Shown: positions 1 to 7,585 of the stretch, one piece after another
How the letters are laid out: every line of letters starts with the position of its first letter
How positions within the stretch are numbered: position 1 is the first letter of the stretch
NCBI RefSeq assembly: GCF_014283215.1
Contig: NZ_JACOMF010000003.1
Location: 248,001-312,000, forward strand
DNA length: 64,000 bases
Source: Siccirubricoccus deserti
GTDB lineage: Bacteria; Pseudomonadota; Alphaproteobacteria; Acetobacterales; Acetobacteraceae
Direction: 5' to 3'
Notes under the pieces: generated by a model
The model's input: only the letters and a program-made list of their open reading frames with translations
The model's database searches: none
What the model was told of the DNA's origin: nothing
Made by a program: the position numbers and the translations under genes

Positions 1-196
1 GACGGCGACGCGGGGCCACGGCCCCATCCGGGGTTGGTCGTGGCCGCAAGGGGTGGGGGCGGGCGATGCGGCATCGGCCGGAAGGCCGGGCACCAGCCCG
101 CCCCCCGGGCGCCACGCGGCAGGGCCGCGGGCGCCCATGCGGCGGGGCGAGCGCGTGCGGGGGGGACCACGCGCTCAAGCCCCGCCGGGTCGTCGC

Positions 197-219
197 AACC
201 GGCCGCCGGGCGGCCGGTT
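197..219 (-). terminator. Hairpin after the phage scaffold gene
   Basis: A perfect 11-base inverted repeat (AACCGGCCGCC / GGCGGCCGGTT, one base between arms) begins about five bases past the scaffold stop codon. No T-run follows, so it is a possible intrinsic terminator or mRNA 3' hairpin only. No convincing gene was found in the 223 bases left of the scaffold gene. Confidence 0.45.
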
Positions 220-223
220 GGCT

Positions 224-967
224 TCAGCTTCCGGCCAGGCGGCGGAAGCCTTCGGTGACGCGGCGGATGAACTCCGGCTCGCGGGTCCGCCAGTAGCGCG
301 GGTCGCGCATCATCGCCCGCAGCTCGCCCTCGGTCTCGGCGGATTGCGGCACCGCATCGCGGGCCAGGCCCGGCTCACCCTTCCGCATCATCTGCTCAAG
401 CGCGAGCACGCCCTCGGCGGTGCTGGAGAGCGCGGCATAGACCGGCTCCGGCAGCTTCGCCCGGCCCCAGGCGGCAAGCTGCGCCGCGATCTGGCGGAAC
501 CGCTCCTCGCCGCCGAAATGCTCGGCCAGCTTCTCGCGCTGGCGGTCGGCTTCGTACTGCGCCGCGGCCTCGGCGATCAGCGGCAGCAGCCGCTCGGCGG
601 CGAGGTCGTAGACCAGCTGCGCCTGGTCATTGCTGAAATGCGCCGCATGCAGCCGGCTGTTCACCGCCGGATCGGCGCAGCACAGTTCATGCGGCGCGGT
701 AAGGCTGTAGCCCTCCGGCGCCTCCGGAATGCCCATGGCCTGGCGGAAGCGCAGCAGCTCCTCCGGCGCCGCATCGGCAGCGGGCGGGGCGGCGCGCTGC
801 GACAGGCGCCGCTCCAGCTCGCGGTAGGATTTCAGCAGCGCATCGGTGCGCAGCGTGCCGGTCTCGGCGTCCCAGAATTTCTCCGGCACCTCGGCGGGGC
901 GCTGGAAGGGCCTGTGGCCTTCTGGCGACAGCGAAGGGGCCGGCGGCTGCAGCAGATCCTCGGGCAT
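224..967 (-). CDS. T7-like phage capsid assembly scaffold protein
   Basis: Protein of 247 residues resembling head scaffolding (capsid assembly) proteins of T7-like podoviruses. These guide assembly of the major capsid protein and leave the mature head. What is seen: an acidic, helix-rich, soluble protein with a proline-rich N-terminus, a motif near residue 30 (EKFWDAETGTLRTDALLKSY) typical of this family, and a basic C-terminus, where scaffolds usually contact the shell. It lies six bases after the portal gene on the same strand, the normal podovirus order. The major capsid gene expected next would lie left of the window. The family call rests on the motif and the neighbouring portal gene. 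Confidence 0.7.
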   Translation of the reverse strand: MPEDLLQPPAPSLSPEGHRPFQRPAEVPEKFWDAETGTLRTDALLKSYRELERRLSQRAAPPAADAAPEELLRFRQAMGIPEAPEGYSLTAPHELCCADPAVNSRLHAAHFSNDQAQLVYDLAAERLLPLIAEAAAQYEADRQREKLAEHFGGEERFRQIAAQLAAWGRAKLPEPVYAALSSTAEGVLALEQMMRKGEPGLARDAVPQSAETEGELRAMMRDPRYWRTREPEFIRRVTEGFRRLAGS

Positions 968-973
968 GCGGGG

Positions 974-2413
974 TCACTCCCGGTTGGGCAGGGGTTGGGC
1001 GGTCGGGCTGGGCACCAGCACCTCGGCGGGGGCGCCGAGCGTGCGGGCGAGCCATCGCGTCGCCGCGACGGAATCCACCTGGGCGGCGGCCGCGCCGCCA
1101 AGCTGGCCGACCGCCTGCAGGAACAGCAGCGTGTTGGCGGCATCGGCGCGGCCCTGGACGCGGGCAAGCGGGCTTTCGTAGCGCAGCGTGATCTCCCGCC
1201 CATCGGCGACCAGCAGCGGCGGCAGCTCGCCGCGCCGGCGCAGGATGGCGAGGCAGCGGGTGACCAGCGGCGTCAGCAGCTCCGCCTGCAGCCGGCCATA
1301 GGCGGCGCCGAGCAGCCGCGCGGTCTGGGCGCTGCGTTCCAGCACCTCGGTCGCGGTCATCCGCGCATCCTGCGGCGTGCCCAGCCGGTCGGCGAGCAGC
1401 GCGCCGCGGATGCGCCCCCGGAGGTCCTGCAGCACCAGCTGCGAGACATCGAAATTGCCGGGCGCGGCGAGCGGGGTGAGGCCGGCGCTGCCCGGCGCCT
1501 TCGGGATGATCGCGCCCGGCACCAGCTTGATGGTGGCGGGGTTCAGCACGCCGTCATCCTCGGCCTGCCAGATGCCGGTGGCGGCGATGGAGGCGTTCTT
1601 CAGGATCAGCTCGACGACCTTGTTCGCCGTGCGGATGTCGGGCAGCGCCTTCATCACCGGGCCGCGGCCGTAGAGCTCGCCCGGCACCTTCAGCCAGCGG
1701 AAGGCGATGCAGGGGCTCTCGGCGAAGCGGCCCTCGGTGAGGGTCAGCGGGCGGGAGGAATCGGTGGTGAGCAGCGCGACATAGCGCGTGCCGCCACGAT
1801 CGGGTGTCACCACCTCCAGCACCGGATGGGTCGCCGGGTCATCCGCCGCGGCAGCGCGCAGCAGGTCGGCTGGCAGCTCCGCCGCGGGGAAGCGGCGGCG
1901 CAGTGCCGCGGCGGTCAGCCGGGCCTGGCGATAGACGGTGGAAAGCCGGCCATCCGGTCCTTCCTCCAGCACCGCCGTCCGCAGCGGCACGGCGGTGAAG
2001 CGGAAGGCGGAGGCCTCGCCGAGCGGCGCCTCCTCGACCATCAGCAGCCCGGTTCCGGCGACCACCAGGTCGAGGAAGGCCTGGTGCATCTCGACGGCGA
2101 AATTGGAGCGGTCGAAATGCCCCTGCAGCGTCTCCGCCGCATCCTCCAGCGCCAGCGCTGCCTGATGGCCGCGGGGCGTGTCCTGGAACGGGCGGCTCGG
2201 TGTCAGGCCGAACCAGCGCGACCAGGGCGGCGTCAGCTCGGCGAGGAGCGAGGCGGCCAGCTGTTCCGCGGCATCGGCAGCGGTGGCGTCGAACAGCGCC
2301 GCCCCGCCGACCGGCGGCAGCACATGATCGTAGCACGCCTGCCAGACAGGCTCGATCGGCCGGCGGCGGTCGAGCGCGCGGCCATGGCCGGCGAGGATGG
2401 CTTCGGCATCCAT
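974..2413 (-). CDS. T7-like phage portal (head-tail connector) protein
   Basis: Portal protein of about 479 residues, forming the ring at the head vertex through which DNA is packaged and ejected. The body (YDHVLPPVGGAALFDATAAD near the N-terminus, ELYGRGPVMKALPDIRTAN in the middle, MTATEVLERSAQTARLLGA near residue 360) follows the head-tail connector family of T7-like podoviruses, which are usually 500 to 560 residues. The reading frame stays open to 2716, but the first 101 codons are compositional noise. The ATG at 2413 starts the recognisable protein; a GTG three codons earlier is an alternative. It sits between a short proline-rich gene and the scaffold gene, apparently in one transcription unit. 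Confidence 0.82.
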   Translation of the reverse strand: MDAEAILAGHGRALDRRRPIEPVWQACYDHVLPPVGGAALFDATAADAAEQLAASLLAELTPPWSRWFGLTPSRPFQDTPRGHQAALALEDAAETLQGHFDRSNFAVEMHQAFLDLVVAGTGLLMVEEAPLGEASAFRFTAVPLRTAVLEEGPDGRLSTVYRQARLTAAALRRRFPAAELPADLLRAAAADDPATHPVLEVVTPDRGGTRYVALLTTDSSRPLTLTEGRFAESPCIAFRWLKVPGELYGRGPVMKALPDIRTANKVVELILKNASIAATGIWQAEDDGVLNPATIKLVPGAIIPKAPGSAGLTPLAAPGNFDVSQLVLQDLRGRIRGALLADRLGTPQDARMTATEVLERSAQTARLLGAAYGRLQAELLTPLVTRCLAILRRRGELPPLLVADGREITLRYESPLARVQGRADAANTLLFLQAVGQLGGAAAAQVDSVAATRWLARTLGAPAEVLVPSPTAQPLPNRE

Positions 2414-2418
2414 GCGCG

Positions 2419-2646
2419 TCACTCCCCGAGCAGCGATTTGCGGCTGGCGGCGCGGAGGGCCGGCAGCGGGTCCAGGACACCGCGCGGCGAGGTGGCGATG
2501 GTGCCCGCGAGGCCGCGGCTCGCCCGGGCACGCGCTTCGGTCCGCGCCTGGCTCGCCTCCTGCTCCGGCGTCGAGGTTGCGGCGGTCGTGGTGGTCGGTG
2601 CCGGTTGGACGATCATCGGCTTCGGGGCGCGGAACAGGCCACCCAT
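2419..2646 (-). CDS. Small phage-associated protein upstream of portal
   Basis: Protein of 75 residues starting MGGLFRAPKPMIVQPAP and ending in a basic tail KSLLGE. Short proteins with this layout (MGG-hydrophobic-PKP start, Pro/Ala/Thr-rich middle, RRGLAGTI-like core, KxLLGE end) occur directly upstream of portal genes in alphaproteobacterial podovirus-like prophages; their role is unknown. ATG 2646 is preferred over ATG 2652 because an AGGAG sequence lies nine bases before it and only three before the other. It ends five bases before the portal start, which supports co-translation. Confidence 0.65.
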   Translation of the reverse strand: MGGLFRAPKPMIVQPAPTTTTAATSTPEQEASQARTEARARASRGLAGTIATSPRGVLDPLPALRAASRKSLLGE

Positions 2647-2695
2647 GCGCATCCTCTCCTGTCTGCGGTGCACGCCCGATCCGGGCCTGAAAAGG

Positions 2696-2739
2696 CTGCG
2701 GCCCCGGCGCCTCCAAGGGGGGAGGGACCGGGGCCGCAG
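2696..2739 (-). terminator. Long GC hairpin between phage gene groups
   Basis: A perfect 12-base inverted repeat (CTGCGGCCCCGG / CCGGGGCCGCAG) with a 20-base loop that itself holds CCTCC/GGAGG complementarity. It lies upstream of the 75-residue gene and downstream of the 154-residue gene. It could be a terminator, an attenuator or an mRNA end; no T-run follows. Confidence 0.4.
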
Positions 2740-2767
2740 AAGTCGCAGGGGATCGGGAGGAAGGCCG

Positions 2768-2786
2768 ACGGGCGCAAATCGCCCGT
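2768..2786 (-). terminator. Second hairpin downstream of the 154-residue gene
   Basis: Perfect seven-base stem (ACGGGCG / CGCCCGT) with a five-base AT-rich loop, about 40 bases past the stop codon of the 154-residue gene. With the larger hairpin at 2696-2739 it separates two groups of phage-like genes. A terminator function is inferred from position only. Confidence 0.35.
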
Positions 2787-2801
2787 TGGCAGAGGTGATT
2801 T

Positions 2802-2812
2802 ATCCTAGGTTC
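2802..2812 (-). promoter_or_regulatory. Candidate repressor operator, copy 1
   Basis: On the minus strand this reads GAACCTAGGAT followed by AAAT. The same 11 bases occur on the plus strand at 3823-3833, upstream of the S24 repressor gene. The core CCTAGG is palindromic and contains CTAG, which is generally scarce in GC-rich bacterial DNA. A TTGATC sequence lies just upstream on the minus strand. This suggests a promoter/operator for the 75-residue, portal and scaffold genes; the assignment is inference. Confidence 0.35.
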
Positions 2813-2821
2813 CCGGATAGA

Positions 2822-3286
2822 TCAAGATTTTTTTCTTATAAAGCCGAGATTATTGCTGCTGTGACCTCTCGGACGGGCACGCAGGCCGCGATACAGGCCG
2901 AAAGGTGTCAGCGCGAAAGGGGCCGCGGCCCCCAGCACGGCGCGGCAGAGTGCCACGCAACTCATCGGCAGCAGTGGCGGCAGCGCCGACCAGCGCGGCT
3001 CTCCCGGCAGGAACGGCCCGAGCACGGTGAAGCCGGCCCGGGCATAGAATTCCGGCAGGTCGGACTCCGGCGGCAGATCGAGTCGCGCCACCACCAGCCG
3101 GCCGGAGAGCGGGTCCAGCACGGTCCAGCCGGCGGCATCCGCCAGCGCGGCGAAGCAGTGACGGAAGCCTGGGCGCAGCAGGCGCAGCCAGAGCAGATCC
3201 GCCTGGCCGCCGAATACGACATAGGCGCGCTGCTCCGCCTCGGCCGCGGCGCGGCGATGGGCAGGCCTCCGGAAGGGGACGGTCAC
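2822..3286 (-). CDS. Conserved hypothetical protein of the phage-like cluster
   Basis: Protein of about 154 residues if started at the GTG at 3286, which overlaps the upstream stop codon in a GTGA arrangement and so implies coupled translation. The ORF extends to 3409, but the extra N-terminus is low-complexity Arg/Gly. The middle (AYVVFGGQADLLWLRLLRPGF) predicts alternating strands and helices; no catalytic motif or membrane segment was recognised. The last few codons run into an unusually A+T-rich stretch (2822-2850), unlike the rest of the region. Function unknown; presumably part of the phage-like unit. Confidence 0.55.
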   Translation of the reverse strand: MTVPFRRPAHRRAAAEAEQRAYVVFGGQADLLWLRLLRPGFRHCFAALADAAGWTVLDPLSGRLVVARLDLPPESDLPEFYARAGFTVLGPFLPGEPRWSALPPLLPMSCVALCRAVLGAAAPFALTPFGLYRGLRARPRGHSSNNLGFIRKKS

Positions 3287-3714
3287 GCCCCGCCCCCAGG
3301 GAAGGCGATAACCTCGGCCGGCTGATGGGCCGGCAGCACGCCGGCGACAATGCCCTTGACCCGTAGCGACCAGTCGAGCCGGGTCATCGCCTCCCGCCAC
3401 AGTCGCCAATCACCCTTCTCGCCGAGGTGGCGCGGGTCGGGCGTGGTTTGCCGTTCGCCCCAGATCCGCAGGATGCGGGCATGCTGCAGGTCGATCCGCC
3501 GCTGGCGGTACAGCCGGTCCAGGCATTTGATGACATCGTCCGGCTCGCAGGGGCGCTGGACCAGGCCAGCGCCCGAGACGATGCGGGCCCCGTCGCGCCG
3601 GGCGATGAGCGCCGCCATGGTCCAGAACCAGGCTTCGTCAACAGTCTGGAATGGCTGCATCTTGCTACTGGTGTTGCGGACGGGGGCGTGTCCGGGGCGG
3701 GCGGCGGTGGTCAT
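3283..3714 (-). CDS. Conserved hypothetical protein paired with repressor
   Basis: Protein of about 143 residues if started at ATG 3714 (MTTAARPGH); an in-frame ATG at 3783 would add 23 residues. The core (FQTVDEAWFWTMAALIARRDGAR, then RPCEPDDVIKCLDRLYRQRR and HARILRIWGERQ) is highly ordered, with many charged and aromatic residues. It looks like a family conserved in Rhodospirillales-type bacteria near LexA-like regulators, which I recall but could not check. There is no signal peptide or membrane segment. It is divergent from the S24 repressor and overlaps the next gene by four bases. Role unknown; a replication or DNA-binding accessory of the element is possible. Confidence 0.6.
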   Translation of the reverse strand: MTTAARPGHAPVRNTSSKMQPFQTVDEAWFWTMAALIARRDGARIVSGAGLVQRPCEPDDVIKCLDRLYRQRRIDLQHARILRIWGERQTTPDPRHLGEKGDWRLWREAMTRLDWSLRVKGIVAGVLPAHQPAEVIAFPGGGA

Positions 3715-3822
3715 CGGGGGCTGTCCTTCGCGCCAGGTGTGGAACATTTCGAGAACGTAAACCACAGGTTGTTTTCGGCGCAAGAGGCAGCGAGGAATAT
3801 TCGCCTATTGCTTGGCGACTCC

Positions 3823-3833
3823 GAACCTAGGAT
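3823..3833 (+). promoter_or_regulatory. Candidate repressor operator, copy 2
   Basis: GAACCTAGGAT, an exact inverted copy of the sequence at 2802-2812, lies 68 bases before the repressor start, in the divergent region between 3714 and 3901. A nearby partial dyad (GCGA-N7-TCGC at 3790-3804) is another possible protein site. An autoregulatory operator is an inference from position and repetition. Confidence 0.35.
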
Positions 3834-3900
3834 GTTATGCCCATGAAGCGACCCCCCAGATCTAGTGCATGCCAAGCCATCCCGAGCCCAGGAGCGGGCC

Positions 3901-4548
3901 GTGACCCATGACGACATCTGGCGCGCGCTGGACGCGCTTGCCGCCGAGCATGGGCTCTCCGCCTCCGGCCTGGCGCGCAAGGCCGGGCTTGACGCCACCG
4001 CCTTCAACCCGTCGAAGCGCGTCGGTGCCGATGGCCGGTCGCGCTGGCCCTCCACCGAGAGCCTCGCCAAGGTGTTGAGCGCCACCGGCACCGGCATGGC
4101 CGAATTCGCCGCCCTGGTCACCGGCATGCCGGCGCTCTCGCGCTCCGGCCGGCAGCCTTCGGCCCGCCGCATCCCGCTGATCGGCCTGGCGCAGGCCGGC
4201 GGCGAGGGCTATTTCGACGATGGCGGCTATCCGGTGGGCGGCGGCTGGGATGAGATCTCCATCCCCGAAATCGGCGATCCCAACGCCTATGCGCTGGAGA
4301 TCTCCGGCGAGAGCATGGAGCCGGTGTTCCGCGACGGCGACATTGTCATCGTCTCACCCGCCGCACCGCTCCGCCGCGGTGACCGCGTGGTGGTGCGGAC
4401 CCAGATGGGCGAGGTGATGGCCAAGGAACTGAAGCGCCAATCCGCCCGCCGCATCGACCTGCGCAGCCTGAACCCGGCGCATCCGGACTACGCCTTCGAC
4501 CTGTCCGAGATCACCTGGATGCACCGGATCGTCTGGGCGACCCAATAA
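3901..4548 (+). CDS. S24/LexA-like phage repressor (XRE-type N-terminus)
   Basis: Repressor of about 215 residues: an N-terminal helix-turn-helix (roughly residues 5-70, LSASGLARKAGLDATAFN) and a C-terminal S24 peptidase domain. The catalytic serine is visible in SGESMEP and the paired lysine in VMAKELK. Proteins of this type are inactivated by self-cleavage or by an antirepressor. The GTG at 3901, preceded by GGAG at good spacing, is chosen over the upstream ATG at 3865 because homologous proteins begin at the T-H-D-D-I-W residues. It is divergent from the phage-like operon and is its likely regulator. Whether the linker carries a cleavable Ala-Gly pair is unclear; AQAGGEG near residue 98 is a candidate. 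Confidence 0.8.
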   Translation: MTHDDIWRALDALAAEHGLSASGLARKAGLDATAFNPSKRVGADGRSRWPSTESLAKVLSATGTGMAEFAALVTGMPALSRSGRQPSARRIPLIGLAQAGGEGYFDDGGYPVGGGWDEISIPEIGDPNAYALEISGESMEPVFRDGDIVIVSPAAPLRRGDRVVVRTQMGEVMAKELKRQSARRIDLRSLNPAHPDYAFDLSEITWMHRIVWATQ

Positions 4549-4665
4549 TGTCAGCGGCCTGCCGAAGGACCGCTCTCGACTCGAAGCAACCCCCAGAACC
4601 ATGGGCCGAAGGCAGGACAGGCATTGATCGGTCGCCCCTGGAGCACTGATTAGCCCCGGGCTGGC

Positions 4666-5034
4666 CTATTTCGTCTCCCCAAGTACCCGCGCGATAGCGC
4701 CCAGGACCTCCTCGGCGGTGTAGGGCTTGCGCAGGATGGCGGCGGCGCCATTGGCGCGGGCACGGATGGTCGTCTCGGGCAAGGAGCTCAGGACGATCGC
4801 GGGTATCCCCGCCAGATCGGGGTCGGCGGCCATGGCCTGGAGCATCTCCGCCCCGCTCATGACCGGCATCATCATGTCGGTCAGGACGAGATCCGGGCAC
4901 GGTGCCTCGGCCAACCGCTCCAGACCCTGCCGCCCATTGGCCGCGGTCACGACCCCATAGCCCGCATCTTCCAGCACCGCCTCCAGCGCCATCGCGATCA
5001 GCGGCTCGTCTTCCACGACAAGGATGGTGATCAT
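4666..5034 (-). CDS. Single-domain response regulator (CheY-like receiver)
   Basis: Receiver domain of 122 residues with no output domain. The acidic pair is at residues 8-9 (VVEDEP), the phospho-acceptor is Asp53 (LVLTDMMMP) and the conserved lysine is Lys103 (LRKPYT). It is the last gene of a three-gene operon and its ATG overlaps the stop of the KaiC-like gene (ATGA). The cognate kinase is presumably the histidine kinase two genes upstream, with the signal passing to the KaiC-like ATPase or another partner. Downstream, 4549-4665 is a short non-coding gap shared with the convergent repressor gene. Confidence 0.88.
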   Translation of the reverse strand: MITILVVEDEPLIAMALEAVLEDAGYGVVTAANGRQGLERLAEAPCPDLVLTDMMMPVMSGAEMLQAMAADPDLAGIPAIVLSSLPETTIRARANGAAAILRKPYTAEEVLGAIARVLGETK

Positions 5035-6515
5035 TGGTCCTCCGTCGTCACGGAGGTTTGGTCCATGGTGGGGCGGTCCCGCGCGAAGCCGCTCAGCAAC
5101 TCCTCGGCACCGTCGAAAGTCCCGGCGAGCGAGAGGCCGCGGCCGCCTTCGATGACGAATTCGCGCAGGCGTGGGTCAAAGCTGTTGCCGCGGACCTTCA
5201 CCACCGACAGCAGCCGCCGCGCCCGCGCGTGGCGCTCGACGTAGCGCAGTGCGATCAGGTTCTCCACCATGGAGGAGATCCCCGTTATGGGCACCTCGAT
5301 GCCTGGGCCGACCACGTCCCGCGTCTCCATGGTGTAGAGCGTGGTAACACCACGCGCCCGCAACTCGTTCACCAGCAGGGCGAAGAAGCGGGCCAGGCGA
5401 TCGGGCTCGACCGATGCCTCCATGAAGCCGCCGAGCCCGTCGAGGAAGAGTCGCTTCACGTCGCGCCGCCCCACCGCGTCCAGCAGCCGGTGCGCCAGGG
5501 CGTCCTGGAGGTCCTCGCCCTGCGGCTGCCAGACGATCTCGACCTCGCCACGGTCGACGGCGCCCGCGAGATTGAGGCCGATGCTGGCCGCTTGCTGCAG
5601 CAGGCGGGGCGGCGTCTCATAAAAGCCGAAGAACAGCCCCGGCTCGATCGCGCTCGACCTGCAGAGATAGTGGAGGCCGAGCGTCGTCTTGCCGATGCCT
5701 GACGGGCCGAGCATGCCGGTGACCGTCCCCTCCGGCAGGCCGCCGCCGAGCATCGCGTCCACGCCCTCGACGCCGATCGACAGCTTGCCTGACCGGGCCT
5801 CGTCGGGTCGCGTGGTGGTGCGGAACGCCGCCTCCACGCGCGGGTAGACCACCAGGCCCTGTTCCGTGATGCGGAAGGGATGGCGGCCGGGCAGGTAGTC
5901 ACTGCCGCGAAGCTTGTTGACGAAGAGCCCGCGCTCGGTACGTGAGCCGAAGCGGACATCGGTCAGCTCGACGATGCCGTCCACCATCGTGTGCTCGGGC
6001 GGAACGGCTTGGCCCTTGGCGGTGGTGAGCAGGAACACCGTGCAGCCGTGCAGCCCGGCCTGGACCTGGAGTTCCTGGATGAAGGTCTTGAACTCGGTGT
6101 CCGACGCCGCCTGATCCTCCGCCGCCACCAGCCCGTCCAGGATGAGAACGCTTGCCTTGTGTGTCGCGACCTCGCGTCGGAGAAGTGTCACCAGCCCCGG
6201 CAGCCCGTCGGCCTCGAGCGCACCGAAGCCGCTGATGTAGGCGATCTGGTCCGGCAGGCGATCGGCGTCGAAGAAGCGCATGGTGCCGAGGTGCAGGAGC
6301 ATCCGGGTGTGGGTCTCGGACAGGAGCGTGACGTAGAGCGCCCGCCCGCCCGCAGCGGCGTGGTGATAGCAGATCTGGTTGCCGAGCGTGGTCTTGCCCG
6401 ACCCAGGCGTGCCCTGGAGGATGTGGATGCCGCCTCGCGGGAAGCCGCCACGGAGGACGGTGTCCAGCCCGGGGACACCGCTTGCCACCCGCTCGATGGC
6501 GTTCACTTCGGTCAT
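5031..6515 (-). CDS. KaiC-like double-domain RecA-family ATPase
   Basis: Protein of 494 residues with two tandem RecA/KaiC domains. Walker A motifs are at about residues 35-42 (GTPGSGKT) and 270-277 (GPSGIGKT), and a first-domain Walker B lies near residue 125 (SVLILDGLV). Cyanobacterial KaiC is about 519 residues and forms the clock hexamer; homologues without KaiA or KaiB are common in proteobacteria and are linked to stress or signalling rather than proven timekeeping. The ATG at 6515 overlaps the kinase stop (ATGA), and this gene's stop overlaps the receiver start, so all three are translationally coupled. The ORF extends upstream to 6644 only because the frame is open inside the kinase gene. 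Confidence 0.85.
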   Translation of the reverse strand: MTEVNAIERVASGVPGLDTVLRGGFPRGGIHILQGTPGSGKTTLGNQICYHHAAAGGRALYVTLLSETHTRMLLHLGTMRFFDADRLPDQIAYISGFGALEADGLPGLVTLLRREVATHKASVLILDGLVAAEDQAASDTEFKTFIQELQVQAGLHGCTVFLLTTAKGQAVPPEHTMVDGIVELTDVRFGSRTERGLFVNKLRGSDYLPGRHPFRITEQGLVVYPRVEAAFRTTTRPDEARSGKLSIGVEGVDAMLGGGLPEGTVTGMLGPSGIGKTTLGLHYLCRSSAIEPGLFFGFYETPPRLLQQAASIGLNLAGAVDRGEVEIVWQPQGEDLQDALAHRLLDAVGRRDVKRLFLDGLGGFMEASVEPDRLARFFALLVNELRARGVTTLYTMETRDVVGPGIEVPITGISSMVENLIALRYVERHARARRLLSVVKVRGNSFDPRLREFVIEGGRGLSLAGTFDGAEELLSGFARDRPTMDQTSVTTEDQ

Positions 6516-7306
6516 GTGCCGCTTGTCTCCTGCTGCTCGGCGCTGCCCTGGGGCAGCGAGACCGTGAAGGTCGTCCCCTCGCCAGGCGCACTCTCGACGG
6601 CGATGCCGCCGCCCATGGCCGTGACGAGTTGGTTCGCCAGCCACAGGCCAATGCCGAACCCACCATGCTCGCGCCGCGTTACGGCACGCTCGAACCGCCC
6701 GAAGATGCGGGCGCGATCCGCCTCGGAGATGCCAATTCCACGGTCGCGCACGGCCAGCAGGGCAGTACGGCCGTCGGAGGTCAGGGCAATGCTCACGGGC
6801 TTGCCCGCACCGAATTTGATGGCATTCGAGAGCAGGTTCTCGGTCACCTCTTCCAACGAGAGCCGGTCCCAGATGCCCATAACGCCCTCTTGCAGATCCG
6901 CCTCCAGCGGACTCCGTGCCATCCGCGCTGCGATGCCCGCGCGGTCGACCACGCGGCGGACAACGCCGGTGAGGTCGACGTCGGCGAGTTCAAGACGAAC
7001 ATTCCCCGCCGCGATGCGCGAGACATCGAGGAGCGCGGTCGAGCGCCGCACGAACTCCCGCACCGCGAGTTCCAAATTCTCCAGCCGCGGCGCGAGCAGC
7101 TCCGGGCGGCATCGGCGTGGGTCCCGCGCCGCCGCGAGCAGGCCGCCGACCTGCATCAGGATGGGCGTCATCGGGTTGCGCAGCTCGTGCGCAGCGATGG
7201 CGACGAACTCGTCGCGTGCCTGGACCGCCTCGCGCAGCTCCTTGATGAGGCGGTCCTTGTCCACGTCGTCACACGGTCCGTCCCGGCTGCTACCGGCTTC
7301 GGTCAT
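6512..7306 (-). CDS. Sensor histidine kinase of the KaiC operon
   Basis: Soluble kinase of 264 residues. The phospho-accepting His40 lies in the H-box AAHELRNPMTP. The HATPase domain shows an N-box (LLSNAIKFG), a G1 box (RDRGIGIS) and a G2 box (GFGIGLWL). No membrane segment or separate sensor domain is visible; the first 30 residues form a charged helix that may be a coiled coil. It is the first gene of the operon with the KaiC-like ATPase and the single receiver. The signal is unknown and may be delivered by another protein, possibly the KaiC-like ATPase, as SasA is in cyanobacteria (analogy only). Confidence 0.87.
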   Translation of the reverse strand: MTEAGSSRDGPCDDVDKDRLIKELREAVQARDEFVAIAAHELRNPMTPILMQVGGLLAAARDPRRCRPELLAPRLENLELAVREFVRRSTALLDVSRIAAGNVRLELADVDLTGVVRRVVDRAGIAARMARSPLEADLQEGVMGIWDRLSLEEVTENLLSNAIKFGAGKPVSIALTSDGRTALLAVRDRGIGISEADRARIFGRFERAVTRREHGGFGIGLWLANQLVTAMGGGIAVESAPGEGTTFTVSLPQGSAEQQETSGT

Positions 7307-7585
7307 TCCAACTCCAAGCTATCAACCGGTCGAGGGGCGTGGGTTGAGTCGCCATAATCCCGCTCCAGGCGACTACCTGACCGGTCCCAAACTGCACCCA
7401 CACGGGCATTGGTGCGAGTGCGAAGTTTGCGTATCGATGGGTTATCCAGGCCGGTAAACCGTCTGTGAGCGTTGCTTCGGCAATCTTGGCCGGGCAGAAA
7501 CCCTGGGCTTGCTCGAACGCCGGATAGAATTGGATGTCTGGTTTCCGCCCTGAGCGATCATGCGGCAGGGCGGTTGGTGCAAGGC

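Noticed and set aside
53-3325. Open frame of 1090 codons on the plus strand
   Set aside because: It is the reverse-strand shadow of the portal, scaffold and hypothetical genes; the translation is Arg/Gly/Ala/Gln-rich noise, a common effect of very high GC.
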